Source: Gammaproteobacteria bacterium (GTDB lineage Bacteria > Pseudomonadota > Gammaproteobacteria > DSM-16500). Taken from it: DNA of 17,642 nt. A model generated the notes under the pieces. The model was given only the letters and a program-made list of their open reading frames with translations, ran no database searches and was not told the origin of the DNA. Position 1 is the first letter of the stretch, and every line of letters begins with the position of its first letter. Below are positions 8,036 to 15,629 of the stretch, piece by piece. Both the position numbers and the translations under genes were made by a program. The stretch is from assembly GCA_004322325.1 (NCBI GenBank), contig SCTP01000269.1:1-17642 (forward strand), written 5' to 3'.

Positions 8036-8114
8036 TATCTAGCCCTTTTCGTTACACTTGCCGGTTTAAGTTAATCAGGCGGCTTTGGAAGAAATATAGC
8101 TTAGGGACACAAAA

Positions 8115-10670
8115 ATGTCTGCAAGAAAAATAGTACTCACAATAGGCTTGATCATTAGCTGCTTCCTTCCGCAGATGGCGCTGTCAGACGACACCATCGC
8201 GAAAGACTTAGGCTGGGTAAAAAGCGACGAAAATCACTGCGGGGGTTATTACCTGGAGCCATCTTTTGCCTATCCCGTTCAGTTAGAAAATGGCGGTTTA
8301 ATTGAAACCACAGGCCAGCAAGGCTTTTTCTCTTTTCATGGCACCTCGGTTCTTGAGGGTAAAGTGACGATTAACCGCGCTGGGCAGCAAATTACGGCCA
8401 ATAAAGCTTTTCTCTATCGAGACCCTGCCACGGGCAAAATTAACGCGATCGATTTAATCGGTGACGTCCATTTGCGTGAACCTAACACCCTGATTATCGG
8501 CAAAGAAGGGCATTACAACTTTCAAACGAATGCTAAATCTTTAACCGATGCGACCTATCGCACCACCATGCTGTTGAAAAACAAGGCAGCCGCGCCTACT
8601 CCACCCGTCAGCCAAGCGGCGACGCAGAAAGCACGTAAGGTCACTGGTTTAACGGCTTGGGGAAAGGCTTACCAATTTTCTCAGACGCAACCGAAGGTAT
8701 ATGATTTAACCAATGTCAGCTATACCACTTGCCCGCCTACCAACCCCATCTGGCACGTCCAAGCGAGCCACATGGTATTGAACAAAAATACCGGTCGTGG
8801 GTATGCGACTCATGCCCGTATCCTGATAAAAAATATTCCTGTTTTTTATACGCCTTATATTAATTTCCCCATTGATAACCGGCGTCAAACGGGTTTCTTA
8901 TGGCCACGATTTGGTATTTCGAACAAGCAAGGCCCGTATTTCCAAGCTCCTTTTTATTGGAATATGGCACCCAACTATGACATGACCATTACACCGAATA
9001 TCTTGACAAAACGCGGCATTCAGCTCAGTGATAACTTTCGTTACTTAACAGAGACTAGTTCCGGCAATATCGATCTTAGCGTCTTGCCACACGATCAATT
9101 CTTTTCTGATTTCCAAACCGCATCAAAAGAACAATTCAGCGATTCGACTGATCCTACGACTCAATCTGAATTAAATCGATTACTCAGCGCAACGAGCACG
9201 CGAACGAGTTTTTTCTGGCGTGATAATTCGCAATATAACGACCATTGGTCGAGCCATGTGGATTTTAACTATGCAAGTGATGATTATTACTTACAAGATT
9301 TTGGTAGCGGCCTTAACGAAAGCACGCAAAATCAATTACTACAACAAGGTGACTTATATTACAAAAGCGACCATTGGAACTTTACCGGCCGCGTTCAAGG
9401 TTATCAAACATTAAATCCTATTACGGAAAATGGCACTGCTGTTGCCACTCAATACCGTCGTCTGCCCGAACTGGTATTAAGCGGCGATTACCCAGACCAA
9501 GCTTATGGCCTTGAGTATTTTATCGATAATGACATCACCCATTTCGATATCCTCAAAACCCCTGGGGCGACCACTATCCCTCCCATTGGTAACCGCATTA
9601 ATGTTCAACCCGGCTTTAATTTGCCACTCTATTGGCCCTACTTTTATATGAATCCTCGTTTTCAAGTGGCATTAACGGATTATAATCTGCAGCAGGTATC
9701 TGATACGGATACACCGGCCAGCATCCATCGAGCGGTTCCTATTTTTGACGTCGCTACCGGTCTTTCGCTTTACCGTAACATCAATCTCTTTGGCCAGGGA
9801 TTCCAACAAACACTCGAACCTCAAATTTATTACACTTACATTCCCTATCGGGATCAATCCGATATTCCTATTTTTGATACGAATGTAACCACGCTGACGT
9901 ATGATCAATTATTTAATTACAATCGTTTCAGTGGCCTTGATCGCATTGGTGATGCTAATCAAATTAGCGCAGGGTTAACGACTCGCTTAATCGATCGGGA
10001 AACCGGTTTAGAAAAAGTTCGAGCGGCTATCGGTGAAATTGTTTACTTTGCTGATCGGCGCGTTACCTTGTGTAATAGCGCCAGTGAATGCAGCGATTAC
10101 CCTGGCAATCCCGTCAATAGCCAGCGTCTTTCTCCTGCATCAGGCACATTAGATTATCATGTCAATCCCGTATGGAAAGTATCCGGTAACGCCATTTGGA
10201 ACCCGACCACTAAACAAGTAGATAACTCGACGATTGGCCTCAATTATCAGCCAGATCCTCTTCGCGCTATCAATCTAGGCTACGGCTTTGCCCGCAACGG
10301 CGATCCTTTTTCAGGGGTAAGCACAGGCAATACCTCAGATAACAATTTGAAATTAACTGATTTTTCTTTCTCTTGGCCTTTAACGCGTGACATTAGCTCC
10401 GTTGGACGTTGGAGTCATGATTGGAATACGAATCATTTTCAGGACTTAATCTATGGGGTACAATATGATGCTTGTTGTTGGGCGGTGAGGATCGTCGCCA
10501 GTCGGACCTTCGTGGGAGTAGACCCTTCTAATAATAATACCTTGCTCTACGATAGTGGATTTTACATCCAATTCGCCCTGAAAGGTTTGGGCAATGTTGG
10601 CTCGGGAGACCCCACATCACTACTAAGCACTATTGGTGGTTACAATACACAATTTGGGCAGGAATATTAA
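8115..10670 (+). CDS. lptD: LPS-assembly protein LptD (outer-membrane LPS translocon)
   Basis: LptD with LptE forms the outer-membrane gate that inserts LPS into the outer leaflet. The N-terminal 24 or so residues form a signal peptide with a hydrophobic core and a likely cut after A-L-S. An OstA/LptA-like periplasmic jellyroll follows (about residues 55-165), then a 26-strand type C-terminal barrel with many alternating aromatic strands. The four cysteines of the essential LptD disulfides are in place: Cys42 (N-H-C-G-G-Y-Y), Cys206 (T-T-C-P-P) and the adjacent pair Cys787-Cys788 (D-A-C-C-W-A). Two extra cysteines, Cys653 and Cys659, lie in an exposed-looking segment. At 851 residues it is somewhat longer than E. 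coli LptD (784). AGGGA seven bases before the ATG supports the start. The stop codon directly abuts the surA ATG. Confidence 0.95.
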   Translation: MSARKIVLTIGLIISCFLPQMALSDDTIAKDLGWVKSDENHCGGYYLEPSFAYPVQLENGGLIETTGQQGFFSFHGTSVLEGKVTINRAGQQITANKAFLYRDPATGKINAIDLIGDVHLREPNTLIIGKEGHYNFQTNAKSLTDATYRTTMLLKNKAAAPTPPVSQAATQKARKVTGLTAWGKAYQFSQTQPKVYDLTNVSYTTCPPTNPIWHVQASHMVLNKNTGRGYATHARILIKNIPVFYTPYINFPIDNRRQTGFLWPRFGISNKQGPYFQAPFYWNMAPNYDMTITPNILTKRGIQLSDNFRYLTETSSGNIDLSVLPHDQFFSDFQTASKEQFSDSTDPTTQSELNRLLSATSTRTSFFWRDNSQYNDHWSSHVDFNYASDDYYLQDFGSGLNESTQNQLLQQGDLYYKSDHWNFTGRVQGYQTLNPITENGTAVATQYRRLPELVLSGDYPDQAYGLEYFIDNDITHFDILKTPGATTIPPIGNRINVQPGFNLPLYWPYFYMNPRFQVALTDYNLQQVSDTDTPASIHRAVPIFDVATGLSLYRNINLFGQGFQQTLEPQIYYTYIPYRDQSDIPIFDTNVTTLTYDQLFNYNRFSGLDRIGDANQISAGLTTRLIDRETGLEKVRAAIGEIVYFADRRVTLCNSASECSDYPGNPVNSQRLSPASGTLDYHVNPVWKVSGNAIWNPTTKQVDNSTIGLNYQPDPLRAINLGYGFARNGDPFSGVSTGNTSDNNLKLTDFSFSWPLTRDISSVGRWSHDWNTNHFQDLIYGVQYDACCWAVRIVASRTFVGVDPSNNNTLLYDSGFYIQFALKGLGNVGSGDPTSLLSTIGGYNTQFGQEY

Positions 10671-11657
10671 ATGAAAAACGTATTAATGATCATGAGTATG
10701 CTTTTATGCAGCCTTCTCGTTTGCACGAATGTTTATGCGAAAAATAAACAGAGTGAGCAGGCATTGGATCAAATCGTTGCTATTATCAATGATGATGTCG
10801 TCACGAAAAGTGAATTGAATCATGCGATCGACATGGTCAAACTGCAAATGACCCAAGGGCATCAACCAGTTCCAGCGGATAGCGTGTTACAAAAACAAGT
10901 ATTAGATCAACTCATCAATAAGAAACTGCAGCTTCAGCTCGCCAAGCAAGCGAATATTGCTATTACAGATACAGAAGTAGATAAAGCCATTAATCATATT
11001 GCTCAACAAAACAATATGTCCGTGAAGGATCTGTATCAACACATTAATAGCGATGGCATGAAAACCGACGATTATCGCGCTGAAATTCACGATCAAATGA
11101 CGTTACAAAAAATTGAGCAAAGTGAACTCATGAATCATATCACGGTGACACCAGAAGAAGTGACTGCTTTTATGCATTCAAAAGAATGGCAAAATAATGC
11201 GTTAAAAGAATATCATCTAGAAGACATCATGATTCCTTTTTCTGATACGCCTTCAACCGAAGAAATTCTTTCCTCTAAAAAACGTGCGCAGGCTGTTTTA
11301 ACTAAACTGAATGACGGCAAAACGTTTGCTGAAGTAGAGCAAAGTGATACCGGTGGTGATCGTGCTTTGCAAGGTGGGGATTTAGGTTGGCGTAAACTGC
11401 CCGAAATTCCTTCTGTTTTTGCTGAGAAAGTCGCGCACATGCGTGCGAATCAAATTGCTGGTCCGATACAGGCACCGAATGGTTTCCATATTATTCGCTT
11501 AATCGAAGTGCGCAGCATTTCTACTCAAGCCGCGCCAGGACGCAAGCAAGTGGAAGAATTACTCTTCCAGCGTAAATTTGCAGAAGCGGTGCAAGTATGG
11601 GTATCCAAGTTGCGCGGCCAAGCATTTATTGTGACGAATCCCAATCAGAATGGATGA
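10671..11657 (+). CDS. surA: Periplasmic chaperone/peptidyl-prolyl isomerase SurA, single-parvulin form
   Basis: SurA carries unfolded outer-membrane proteins through the periplasm. A signal peptide (hydrophobic core M-I-M-S-M-L-L-C-S-L-L-V) ends at V-Y-A. The N-terminal chaperone domain begins L-D-Q-I-V-A-I-I-N-D-D-V-V-T-K-S-E-L, which is the family's hallmark start, and spans to about residue 175. One parvulin domain follows (about 180-280), with G-G-D-L-G-W and the P-N-G-F-H-I-I-R-L strand. A short C-terminal chaperone helix ends the protein. E. coli SurA (428 residues) has two parvulin domains, while this one has 328 residues and only one. The start codon follows the lptD stop with no gap, and AGGA lies eight bases upstream inside lptD. 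The last 8 bases overlap pdxA. Substrate range may be narrower; that is inference. Confidence 0.93.
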   Translation: MKNVLMIMSMLLCSLLVCTNVYAKNKQSEQALDQIVAIINDDVVTKSELNHAIDMVKLQMTQGHQPVPADSVLQKQVLDQLINKKLQLQLAKQANIAITDTEVDKAINHIAQQNNMSVKDLYQHINSDGMKTDDYRAEIHDQMTLQKIEQSELMNHITVTPEEVTAFMHSKEWQNNALKEYHLEDIMIPFSDTPSTEEILSSKKRAQAVLTKLNDGKTFAEVEQSDTGGDRALQGGDLGWRKLPEIPSVFAEKVAHMRANQIAGPIQAPNGFHIIRLIEVRSISTQAAPGRKQVEELLFQRKFAEAVQVWVSKLRGQAFIVTNPNQNG

Positions 11658-12639
11658 TCACCCTCGCCTTCTCATCACGCCCGGTGAACCCGCTGGGATT
11701 GGACCTGATATCACGCTGCAACTAGCGCAGCAATCATGGCCTACTGAGTTAGTGGTAATCGCCGATCCAGCGCTTCTTATGCAACGTGCTCAGCAATTGG
11801 GATTGTCGGTAACGTTGAAAGAATGCGATTTACAGCAAGCGCCTGAGTTACATCAAGCGGGTACGTTAAAAATCATTCCCATTTCATTGAATACGATAGC
11901 GGAAGCAGGAAATTTGAATCCTGCGAATGCTGATTATGTCATTCGCACACTGAAAACCGCTGCGTCTTTGTGTCATGGTGAAAAAAAACGGGCGGATGCG
12001 ATTGTCACAGGGCCGGTGCACAAAGGCGTGATTAATGAAGCGGGGATTGCGTTTACGGGGCATACAGAATTTTTTGCGCAGTATTGTCGTGTGCCGCAAA
12101 CAGTGATGTTATTTGTGGCTGATCAACTCAAAGTGGCATTGGCAACCACGCATTTACCGTTAGCGAAAGTGCCGGAAGCGATTACGAAAGCACATCTGCG
12201 CTCAGTCATTTCTACTTTGCAGGCAGGGTTAAAACAGCAATTCCGTTTGGAATCGCCGCGGATAGCGGTGTGCGGGCTGAATCCGCATGCGGGTGAAGGT
12301 GGCCATTTGGGACGGGAAGAGATTGAGACGATTACGCCGCTGTTAGCAGAATTGCGCGAGCAACATTACGATGTGATTGGCCCATTGCCGGCCGATACGA
12401 TTTTTACGCCTAAGCATTTGCAAGAAGCGGATGTCGTGCTGGCGATGTATCATGATCAGGCGTTGCCGTTAGTGAAATATATTGGTTTTGGGCATGCGGT
12501 GAATGTGACATTGGGATTGCCGTTTGTGCGGACGTCGGTTGATCATGGGACGGCACTGGATGTGGCGGGGACGAATAGAGCAGATGCGGGGAGTATGATG
12601 GCGGCGGTGGAGTTGGCGATTAGGATGATTGATGGATGA
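11650..12639 (+). CDS. pdxA: 4-hydroxythreonine-4-phosphate dehydrogenase PdxA
   Basis: PdxA oxidises 4-phosphohydroxy-L-threonine with NAD+ to a product that PdxJ uses to make pyridoxine 5'-phosphate, in the cytoplasm. The 329-residue length is normal. Key parts are I-T-P-G-E-P-A-G-I-G-P-D at the N-terminus, T-G-P-V-H-K near 115, and the three divalent-metal histidines His168 (T-T-H-L-P), His213 (N-P-H-A-G-E) and His268 (Y-H-D-Q), which correspond to 166/211/266 of the E. coli enzyme. T-S-V-D-H-G-T-A-L-D closes the active site. It overlaps the end of surA by 8 bases and ends the lptD-surA-pdxA operon. In most relatives ksgA follows. Here the next gene is an unrelated convergent one only seven bases away, at the point where base composition drops sharply. 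Confidence 0.96.
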   Translation: MDDHPRLLITPGEPAGIGPDITLQLAQQSWPTELVVIADPALLMQRAQQLGLSVTLKECDLQQAPELHQAGTLKIIPISLNTIAEAGNLNPANADYVIRTLKTAASLCHGEKKRADAIVTGPVHKGVINEAGIAFTGHTEFFAQYCRVPQTVMLFVADQLKVALATTHLPLAKVPEAITKAHLRSVISTLQAGLKQQFRLESPRIAVCGLNPHAGEGGHLGREEIETITPLLAELREQHYDVIGPLPADTIFTPKHLQEADVVLAMYHDQALPLVKYIGFGHAVNVTLGLPFVRTSVDHGTALDVAGTNRADAGSMMAAVELAIRMIDG

Positions 12640-12646
12640 TTTCTAT

Positions 12647-13198
12647 CTATTCAGACTCATGCTCTTCGCTTTGAGCTTTCTTACCTCCTACAATTTGTAA
12701 TTGAGCTATTTTTCCATTCCAATCTTGACTAATGCTAGCAGCAGTAGTTTGCTTAATAATCTCTCTAGCAAGCTGCCTTCCATGCTTAAAACCAGTATTA
12801 TAAGCAATTTTATATACATCGATATTTTTTATTCTTTCAATCAATAAAATATTGTCGCATATTTCATCGCCACATAAAAGCTTCTCGGTACTTCCATCAG
12901 AAAGTATATATTTATTATCACGTAAAATTTCTGAAACTCTTAACATCGATTTTTTTTGTATTTCATTATAATTTTCTATAGCGATTTTTATTAAATCTAT
13001 AGGATTGATGTCGTACAAAATACGTTTGTTGTTTTGAATATCTTCAAATGTAAATTTGGGAAAAGTATGCTCACCAAACACTTTAAAACGATAGACAGTA
13101 TTCTTTGTCGACAAATTGTAAAATTGACTGTCTAATGACAAATGATATCTAGGCTTTATCCTGCGAAAAAAACTAATAATCCTATCAATTAATTTCAT
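12647..13198 (-). CDS. Unrecognised 183-aa protein, last gene of the regulator operon
   Basis: Function not recognised. The frame is open to an ATG at 13264, but that start would overlap the preceding phosphoesterase by 62 bases. The ATG at 13198, four bases after that gene's stop, is preferred (M-K-L-I-D-R-I-I-S-F-F-R-R), although its ribosome site is poor and translation would rely on coupling. The product is basic at the N-terminus with an amphipathic start, has no membrane span or signal peptide, two cysteines (L-L-C-G-D-E-I-C-D), a helical C-terminal half (Y-N-T-G-F-K-H-G-R-Q-L-A-R-E-I-I) and a charged tail. The gene is AT-rich and tail-to-tail with pdxA, with seven bases between stops. 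Co-transcription with the phosphoesterase, transporter and regulator is strongly suggested by spacing. A role as a ligand-binding or regulatory partner is only a guess. Confidence 0.65.
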   Translation of the reverse strand: MKLIDRIISFFRRIKPRYHLSLDSQFYNLSTKNTVYRFKVFGEHTFPKFTFEDIQNNKRILYDINPIDLIKIAIENYNEIQKKSMLRVSEILRDNKYILSDGSTEKLLCGDEICDNILLIERIKNIDVYKIAYNTGFKHGRQLAREIIKQTTAASISQDWNGKIAQLQIVGGKKAQSEEHESE

Positions 13199-13202
13199 TT
13201 GA

Positions 13203-13961
13203 TTACCATAACTTAGCAATCGCTGTATAATCAGCTGGAGTAAAATAATAAATTTTAAACCCAATTTTGGAATCTATTTTTAAGTCTTTTGTTCCTTGCT
13301 GCCATTGCAGGCATGTTGCTGGCGTGGATTCAATCATAACATCACGGTATTTAAATTTATAATCGCCATGCACATGACCGCAAATAATAAGCTTTACCTG
13401 CGTTCCTGTTATAATATCCCAAAATTCATTCCTATTTTGCAAAATATAGTGATCAACAAGTGGCGTACCAACTTCAGCAGGATGATGATGCATAACAATA
13501 GCGATATTAGCGTCACCCGCCAATGTAGCAATAGTATTTTTTAATAATGCTAATTCGGAATCAGGTAAATAGCCATCTTTGGTATTAAGGAAAATCAAAT
13601 TCCATCCAGGCAAAGTTAAATGCCGCGCCTGAAAAAAATTTTTAGCGTCCTTGAACACAACCTTCATCCGCTCAAAATTATCATGGTTTCCTGGTATCCA
13701 ATACACCGGGATGGTCAATTTTGAAAAAATATCGATAACTTTTTGATATGACTGGTCTGTTTCATCTTGAGAAACATCGCCCGTAAGAAAAATAATATCA
13801 GCATCATGGCTGTCTTCATCAAGAATTTTTTCAACAACTTCTTTAAATTTAATATTACTTTTTGCACCAAAAATATCCGCATCATCATCAGCAAATAAAT
13901 GTGTATCACTAAGCTGAATAACTTTCACGATATTGTCTTTTAATTTGGCTGATTTTATCAT
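13203..13961 (-). CDS. Calcineurin-like metallophosphoesterase, CpdA/3',5'-cyclic-nucleotide phosphodiesterase-like
   Basis: A two-metal phosphoesterase with every core motif of the class: L-S-D-T-H (Asp19, His21), T-G-D-V-S-Q-D (Asp62), P-G-N-H-D (Asn92-His93), V-M-H-H-H-P (near 158-160) and C-G-H-V-H-G (His196, His198). The arrangement and the length of 252 residues fit the CpdA group, which hydrolyses cAMP, but relatives act on other cyclic nucleotides, phospholipids or nucleotide by-products, so the substrate is open. The ATG at 13961 is preferred because GGAG lies nine bases upstream; an upstream in-frame ATG at 13988 would add nine residues. The start lies inside the 3' end of the transporter gene (53-base overlap), and the next gene starts four bases after its stop, indicating one operon. 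It could be a housekeeping-type enzyme recruited to the island. Confidence 0.85.
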   Translation of the reverse strand: MIKSAKLKDNIVKVIQLSDTHLFADDDADIFGAKSNIKFKEVVEKILDEDSHDADIIFLTGDVSQDETDQSYQKVIDIFSKLTIPVYWIPGNHDNFERMKVVFKDAKNFFQARHLTLPGWNLIFLNTKDGYLPDSELALLKNTIATLAGDANIAIVMHHHPAEVGTPLVDHYILQNRNEFWDIITGTQVKLIICGHVHGDYKFKYRDVMIESTPATCLQWQQGTKDLKIDSKIGFKIYYFTPADYTAIAKLW

Positions 13962-14655
13962 ATTTATTTTCTCCGATAGCATCCTCATTAAAAACTGTCA
14001 ATGGATTGTATGGAACACCATAATCAAAATAATCTAATTTTTCTATCCGTTTAATAATATTCGATAATAATATAGCCACAGGAAACAACAGAATCGCAAT
14101 AACCATTTTATAAGTCCAGGTATTAATTGCTATTTTAACAATATAATGAGCAGTGTATTGGCCATAAAAGTTAATAGGATAAGAAATAAATACCAAAATA
14201 GCCTTGCCTATCGCATTTGAAATTAGAAATCTTATTATAAAATATCTTCCCGACATGTATATTTTTAACTTCGACATAACCACATCATTAATAAAATAAG
14301 CTGATGTCACTGCAATGCTAGATGCTATTAACACATGCCAAAGATTATGAAAAACGGCAAAATAATGCGTCGCGGTATTTGCGCTTTCAGGTGATGGGAG
14401 AAATACAAATAAATTAATTGTTAAAATAAACAATGCTGAACATGTCAATTGTATCCAAATAATTCTACCGGCCAATTTAAAACCATATACATCAGTTATT
14501 ATGCTAGAAAATAAAAAACTAAAGGGAAAAATTATTCCACTTGCAACAAGATCATGCCCACCAATAGATACTATTTTAAATGCCAATACATCACAGATTA
14601 ATAAAATAGTTATCATTAACCCAACTAAAAGACCATATAGTTTTAATCGATGCAT
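13909..14655 (-). CDS. VUT-family transporter (YhhQ/queuosine-precursor-transporter type)
   Basis: A 248-residue inner-membrane protein with six hydrophobic helices. The pattern F-P-F-S-F-L-F-S-S-I-I-T-D-V-Y-G in helix 2 is the hallmark of the YhhQ/DUF165/VUT group, whose characterised members import the 7-deazapurine queuosine precursors preQ0, preQ1 or queuine. A TTG at 14667 extends the frame, but the ATG at 14655 is preferred; TGAGAA precedes it by seven bases and it falls eight bases after the regulator's stop. The C-terminus after helix 6 is a long polar tail (Y-N-P-L-T-V-F-N-E-D) that overlaps the phosphoesterase start. Next to a natural-product-like operon the ligand could differ from queuine; that is speculation. 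An ordinary queuosine salvage function is the default reading. Confidence 0.85.
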   Translation of the reverse strand: MHRLKLYGLLVGLMITILLICDVLAFKIVSIGGHDLVASGIIFPFSFLFSSIITDVYGFKLAGRIIWIQLTCSALFILTINLFVFLPSPESANTATHYFAVFHNLWHVLIASSIAVTSAYFINDVVMSKLKIYMSGRYFIIRFLISNAIGKAILVFISYPINFYGQYTAHYIVKIAINTWTYKMVIAILLFPVAILLSNIIKRIEKLDYFDYGVPYNPLTVFNEDAIGENKYDKISQIKRQYRESYSA

Positions 14656-14663
14656 GTTTATTC

Positions 14664-15314
14664 TCAATCATGAAAATGCTGTATTGCTTTTATAACCATA
14701 CCGTGAATTGTAAAATCATTACTTTTAATGGTATTATCGCCTATTATTTCTGAAATAGGTTTAAAAAAATAACATTTCTCTTCAATAAATACCTTTCTAA
14801 AGCAAGGTGGATTTTTTCCAAACTGAACGAGCACAATATCGCCATCGTGAACTTGAGTATCATGCGCTATGACAAAAATCGATCCTTTATCAAAAAGTGG
14901 GCTCATAGCATGATTATTTATTTTAATAGCATAAAATTTATCCGACCTCCAAGACTCAAGCTCCGTAGATATAGTATTCTTATACCTATTTTTATTTCTT
15001 AAAAAGTCCGAAAGTTCATCTAAATTTAATAAGGGAATCTCATAAACAACACGAGATTTTTTAGCATCAGCGGATAAATTAGCTTCTGTTAATTGTCCAA
15101 TGGATACATCAAAAAATTCAGCCAGTTGATATAGGGTTGATAGGGTCGGATTGCCTGCACCGCGCTTCAAACTATTAATAGTGGTTAATGCAATTCCCGT
15201 TTTGGCACTTAAGCTAGAGGAATCCACATTAAACTCATGCATTAGACAGCAAAGATTACTGGCAAGAAGGCCAATATCCATAGATCCAACTTTTTTATTC
15301 AAATGACTTGACAT
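14664..15314 (-). CDS. XRE-S24 (LexA/CI-like) transcriptional regulator lacking the catalytic serine
   Basis: 216 residues. The N-terminal helix-turn-helix (about residues 18-75) contains L-S-A-K-T-G-I-A-L-T-T-I-N-S-L-K-R-G and ends L-A-E-F-F-D-V-S-I-G-Q-L, a classic XRE/CI pattern. The C-terminal half is an S24 LexA/UmuD-like fold (I-N-N-H-A-M-S-P-L-F, then V-H-D-G-D-I-V-L-V). Where LexA and lambda CI have G-x-S-M with the nucleophile Ser, this protein reads H-A-M, i.e. Ala136; the general-base Lys appears kept (F-R-K, Lys174). It should therefore not cleave itself in the SOS response and may instead bind a ligand or another protein. The ATG at 15314 has no ribosome site; the ATG at 15281 (M-D-I-G-L-L-A-S) is a plausible alternative. 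It heads a four-gene minus operon, divergent from the hydroxylase operon, and is the obvious candidate regulator of both. Confidence 0.88.
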   Translation of the reverse strand: MSSHLNKKVGSMDIGLLASNLCCLMHEFNVDSSSLSAKTGIALTTINSLKRGAGNPTLSTLYQLAEFFDVSIGQLTEANLSADAKKSRVVYEIPLLNLDELSDFLRNKNRYKNTISTELESWRSDKFYAIKINNHAMSPLFDKGSIFVIAHDTQVHDGDIVLVQFGKNPPCFRKVFIEEKCYFFKPISEIIGDNTIKSNDFTIHGMVIKAIQHFHD

Positions 15315-15328
15315 AATGATAATAAAAA

Positions 15329-15340
15329 GTTATTTATAAC
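15329..15340. promoter_or_regulatory. Inverted repeat GTTAT-TT-ATAAC, candidate operator over a -10 box
   Basis: A perfect 5-bp inverted repeat with a two-base centre lies 14 bases before the regulator start. On the minus strand it contains TATAAA, a good -10 box for the regulator gene, with no convincing -35. On the plus strand a perfect TTGACA (15308-15313) lies 15 bases upstream, but only a poor -10 follows at 17-base spacing. A repressor binding here would block either promoter. Confidence 0.35.
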
Positions 15341-15354
15341 GCCATAAAGTTTCA

Positions 15355-15374
15355 TTTAACATTTTAAAGTTAAA
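15355..15374. promoter_or_regulatory. Inverted repeat TTTAAC-N8-GTTAAA, candidate second operator
   Basis: Six-base arms TTTAAC (15355-15360) and GTTAAA (15369-15374) are exact reverse complements around the eight-base spacer ATTTTAAA. The dyad sits where the -35 of the regulator promoter would be, 26 bases centre-to-start from the first inverted repeat. Twenty-base dyads are typical CI/XRE dimer sites, but the DNA is very AT-rich, which raises the chance rate. Confidence 0.3.
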
Positions 15375-15428
15375 CACCCTAGAGTGATAGTTTACCTATT
15401 TACTTTAGGAAAGCAATCTTAATAAATC

Positions 15429-15491
15429 ATGGAGACTAAAAATATGCTATTAGAGGATCCCTACCTAAACCACTTTCCTCATAATTATTAA
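15429..15491 (+). CDS. Tiny ORF (20 codons), possible leader peptide before the hydroxylase operon
   Basis: ATG at 15429 opens 20 codons ending in TAA; a second in-frame ATG at 15444 has GGAG nine bases ahead and would give 15 residues (M-L-L-E-D-P-Y-L-N-H-F-P-H-N-Y). It lies between the divergent regulator and the hydroxylase and is followed by a small hairpin (15543-15564). The peptide is rich in His, Tyr, Asn and Pro codons but has no run of a single amino acid. It could be a leader peptide, a remnant of a longer gene, or chance. No homology can be judged at this length. Confidence 0.2.
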   Translation: METKNMLLEDPYLNHFPHNY

Positions 15492-15542
15492 AGTTCAATT
15501 TTTATGAAAAATCTCACAAAGGGATAAAAATTTGCGCGGTTT

Positions 15543-15564
15543 ATTACCGAAAGTGTTTGGTAAT
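15543..15564 (+). other. Hairpin ATTACC-N10-GGTAAT ahead of the lysine hydroxylase
   Basis: Six-base exact inverted repeat with a ten-base loop, followed by TTTT at 15564-15567. The stem is short and weak for a terminator, yet its place between a tiny ORF and the hydroxylase would suit an attenuator or an operator. The rest of the 281-base gap 15315-15596 shows no longer reading frame. Confidence 0.25.
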
Positions 15565-15629
15565 TTTAGTAATTATTTAAAATTTGGCACCACAACATGA
15601 ATCGAAGCAAAATATCTTGGAAAATAATA

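Noticed and set aside
14664..15314. LexA itself or an active prophage repressor.
   Set aside because: The Ser of the dyad is Ala, there are no phage structural, cro/cII or integrase genes nearby, and the N-terminal domain is XRE, not the winged helix of LexA.
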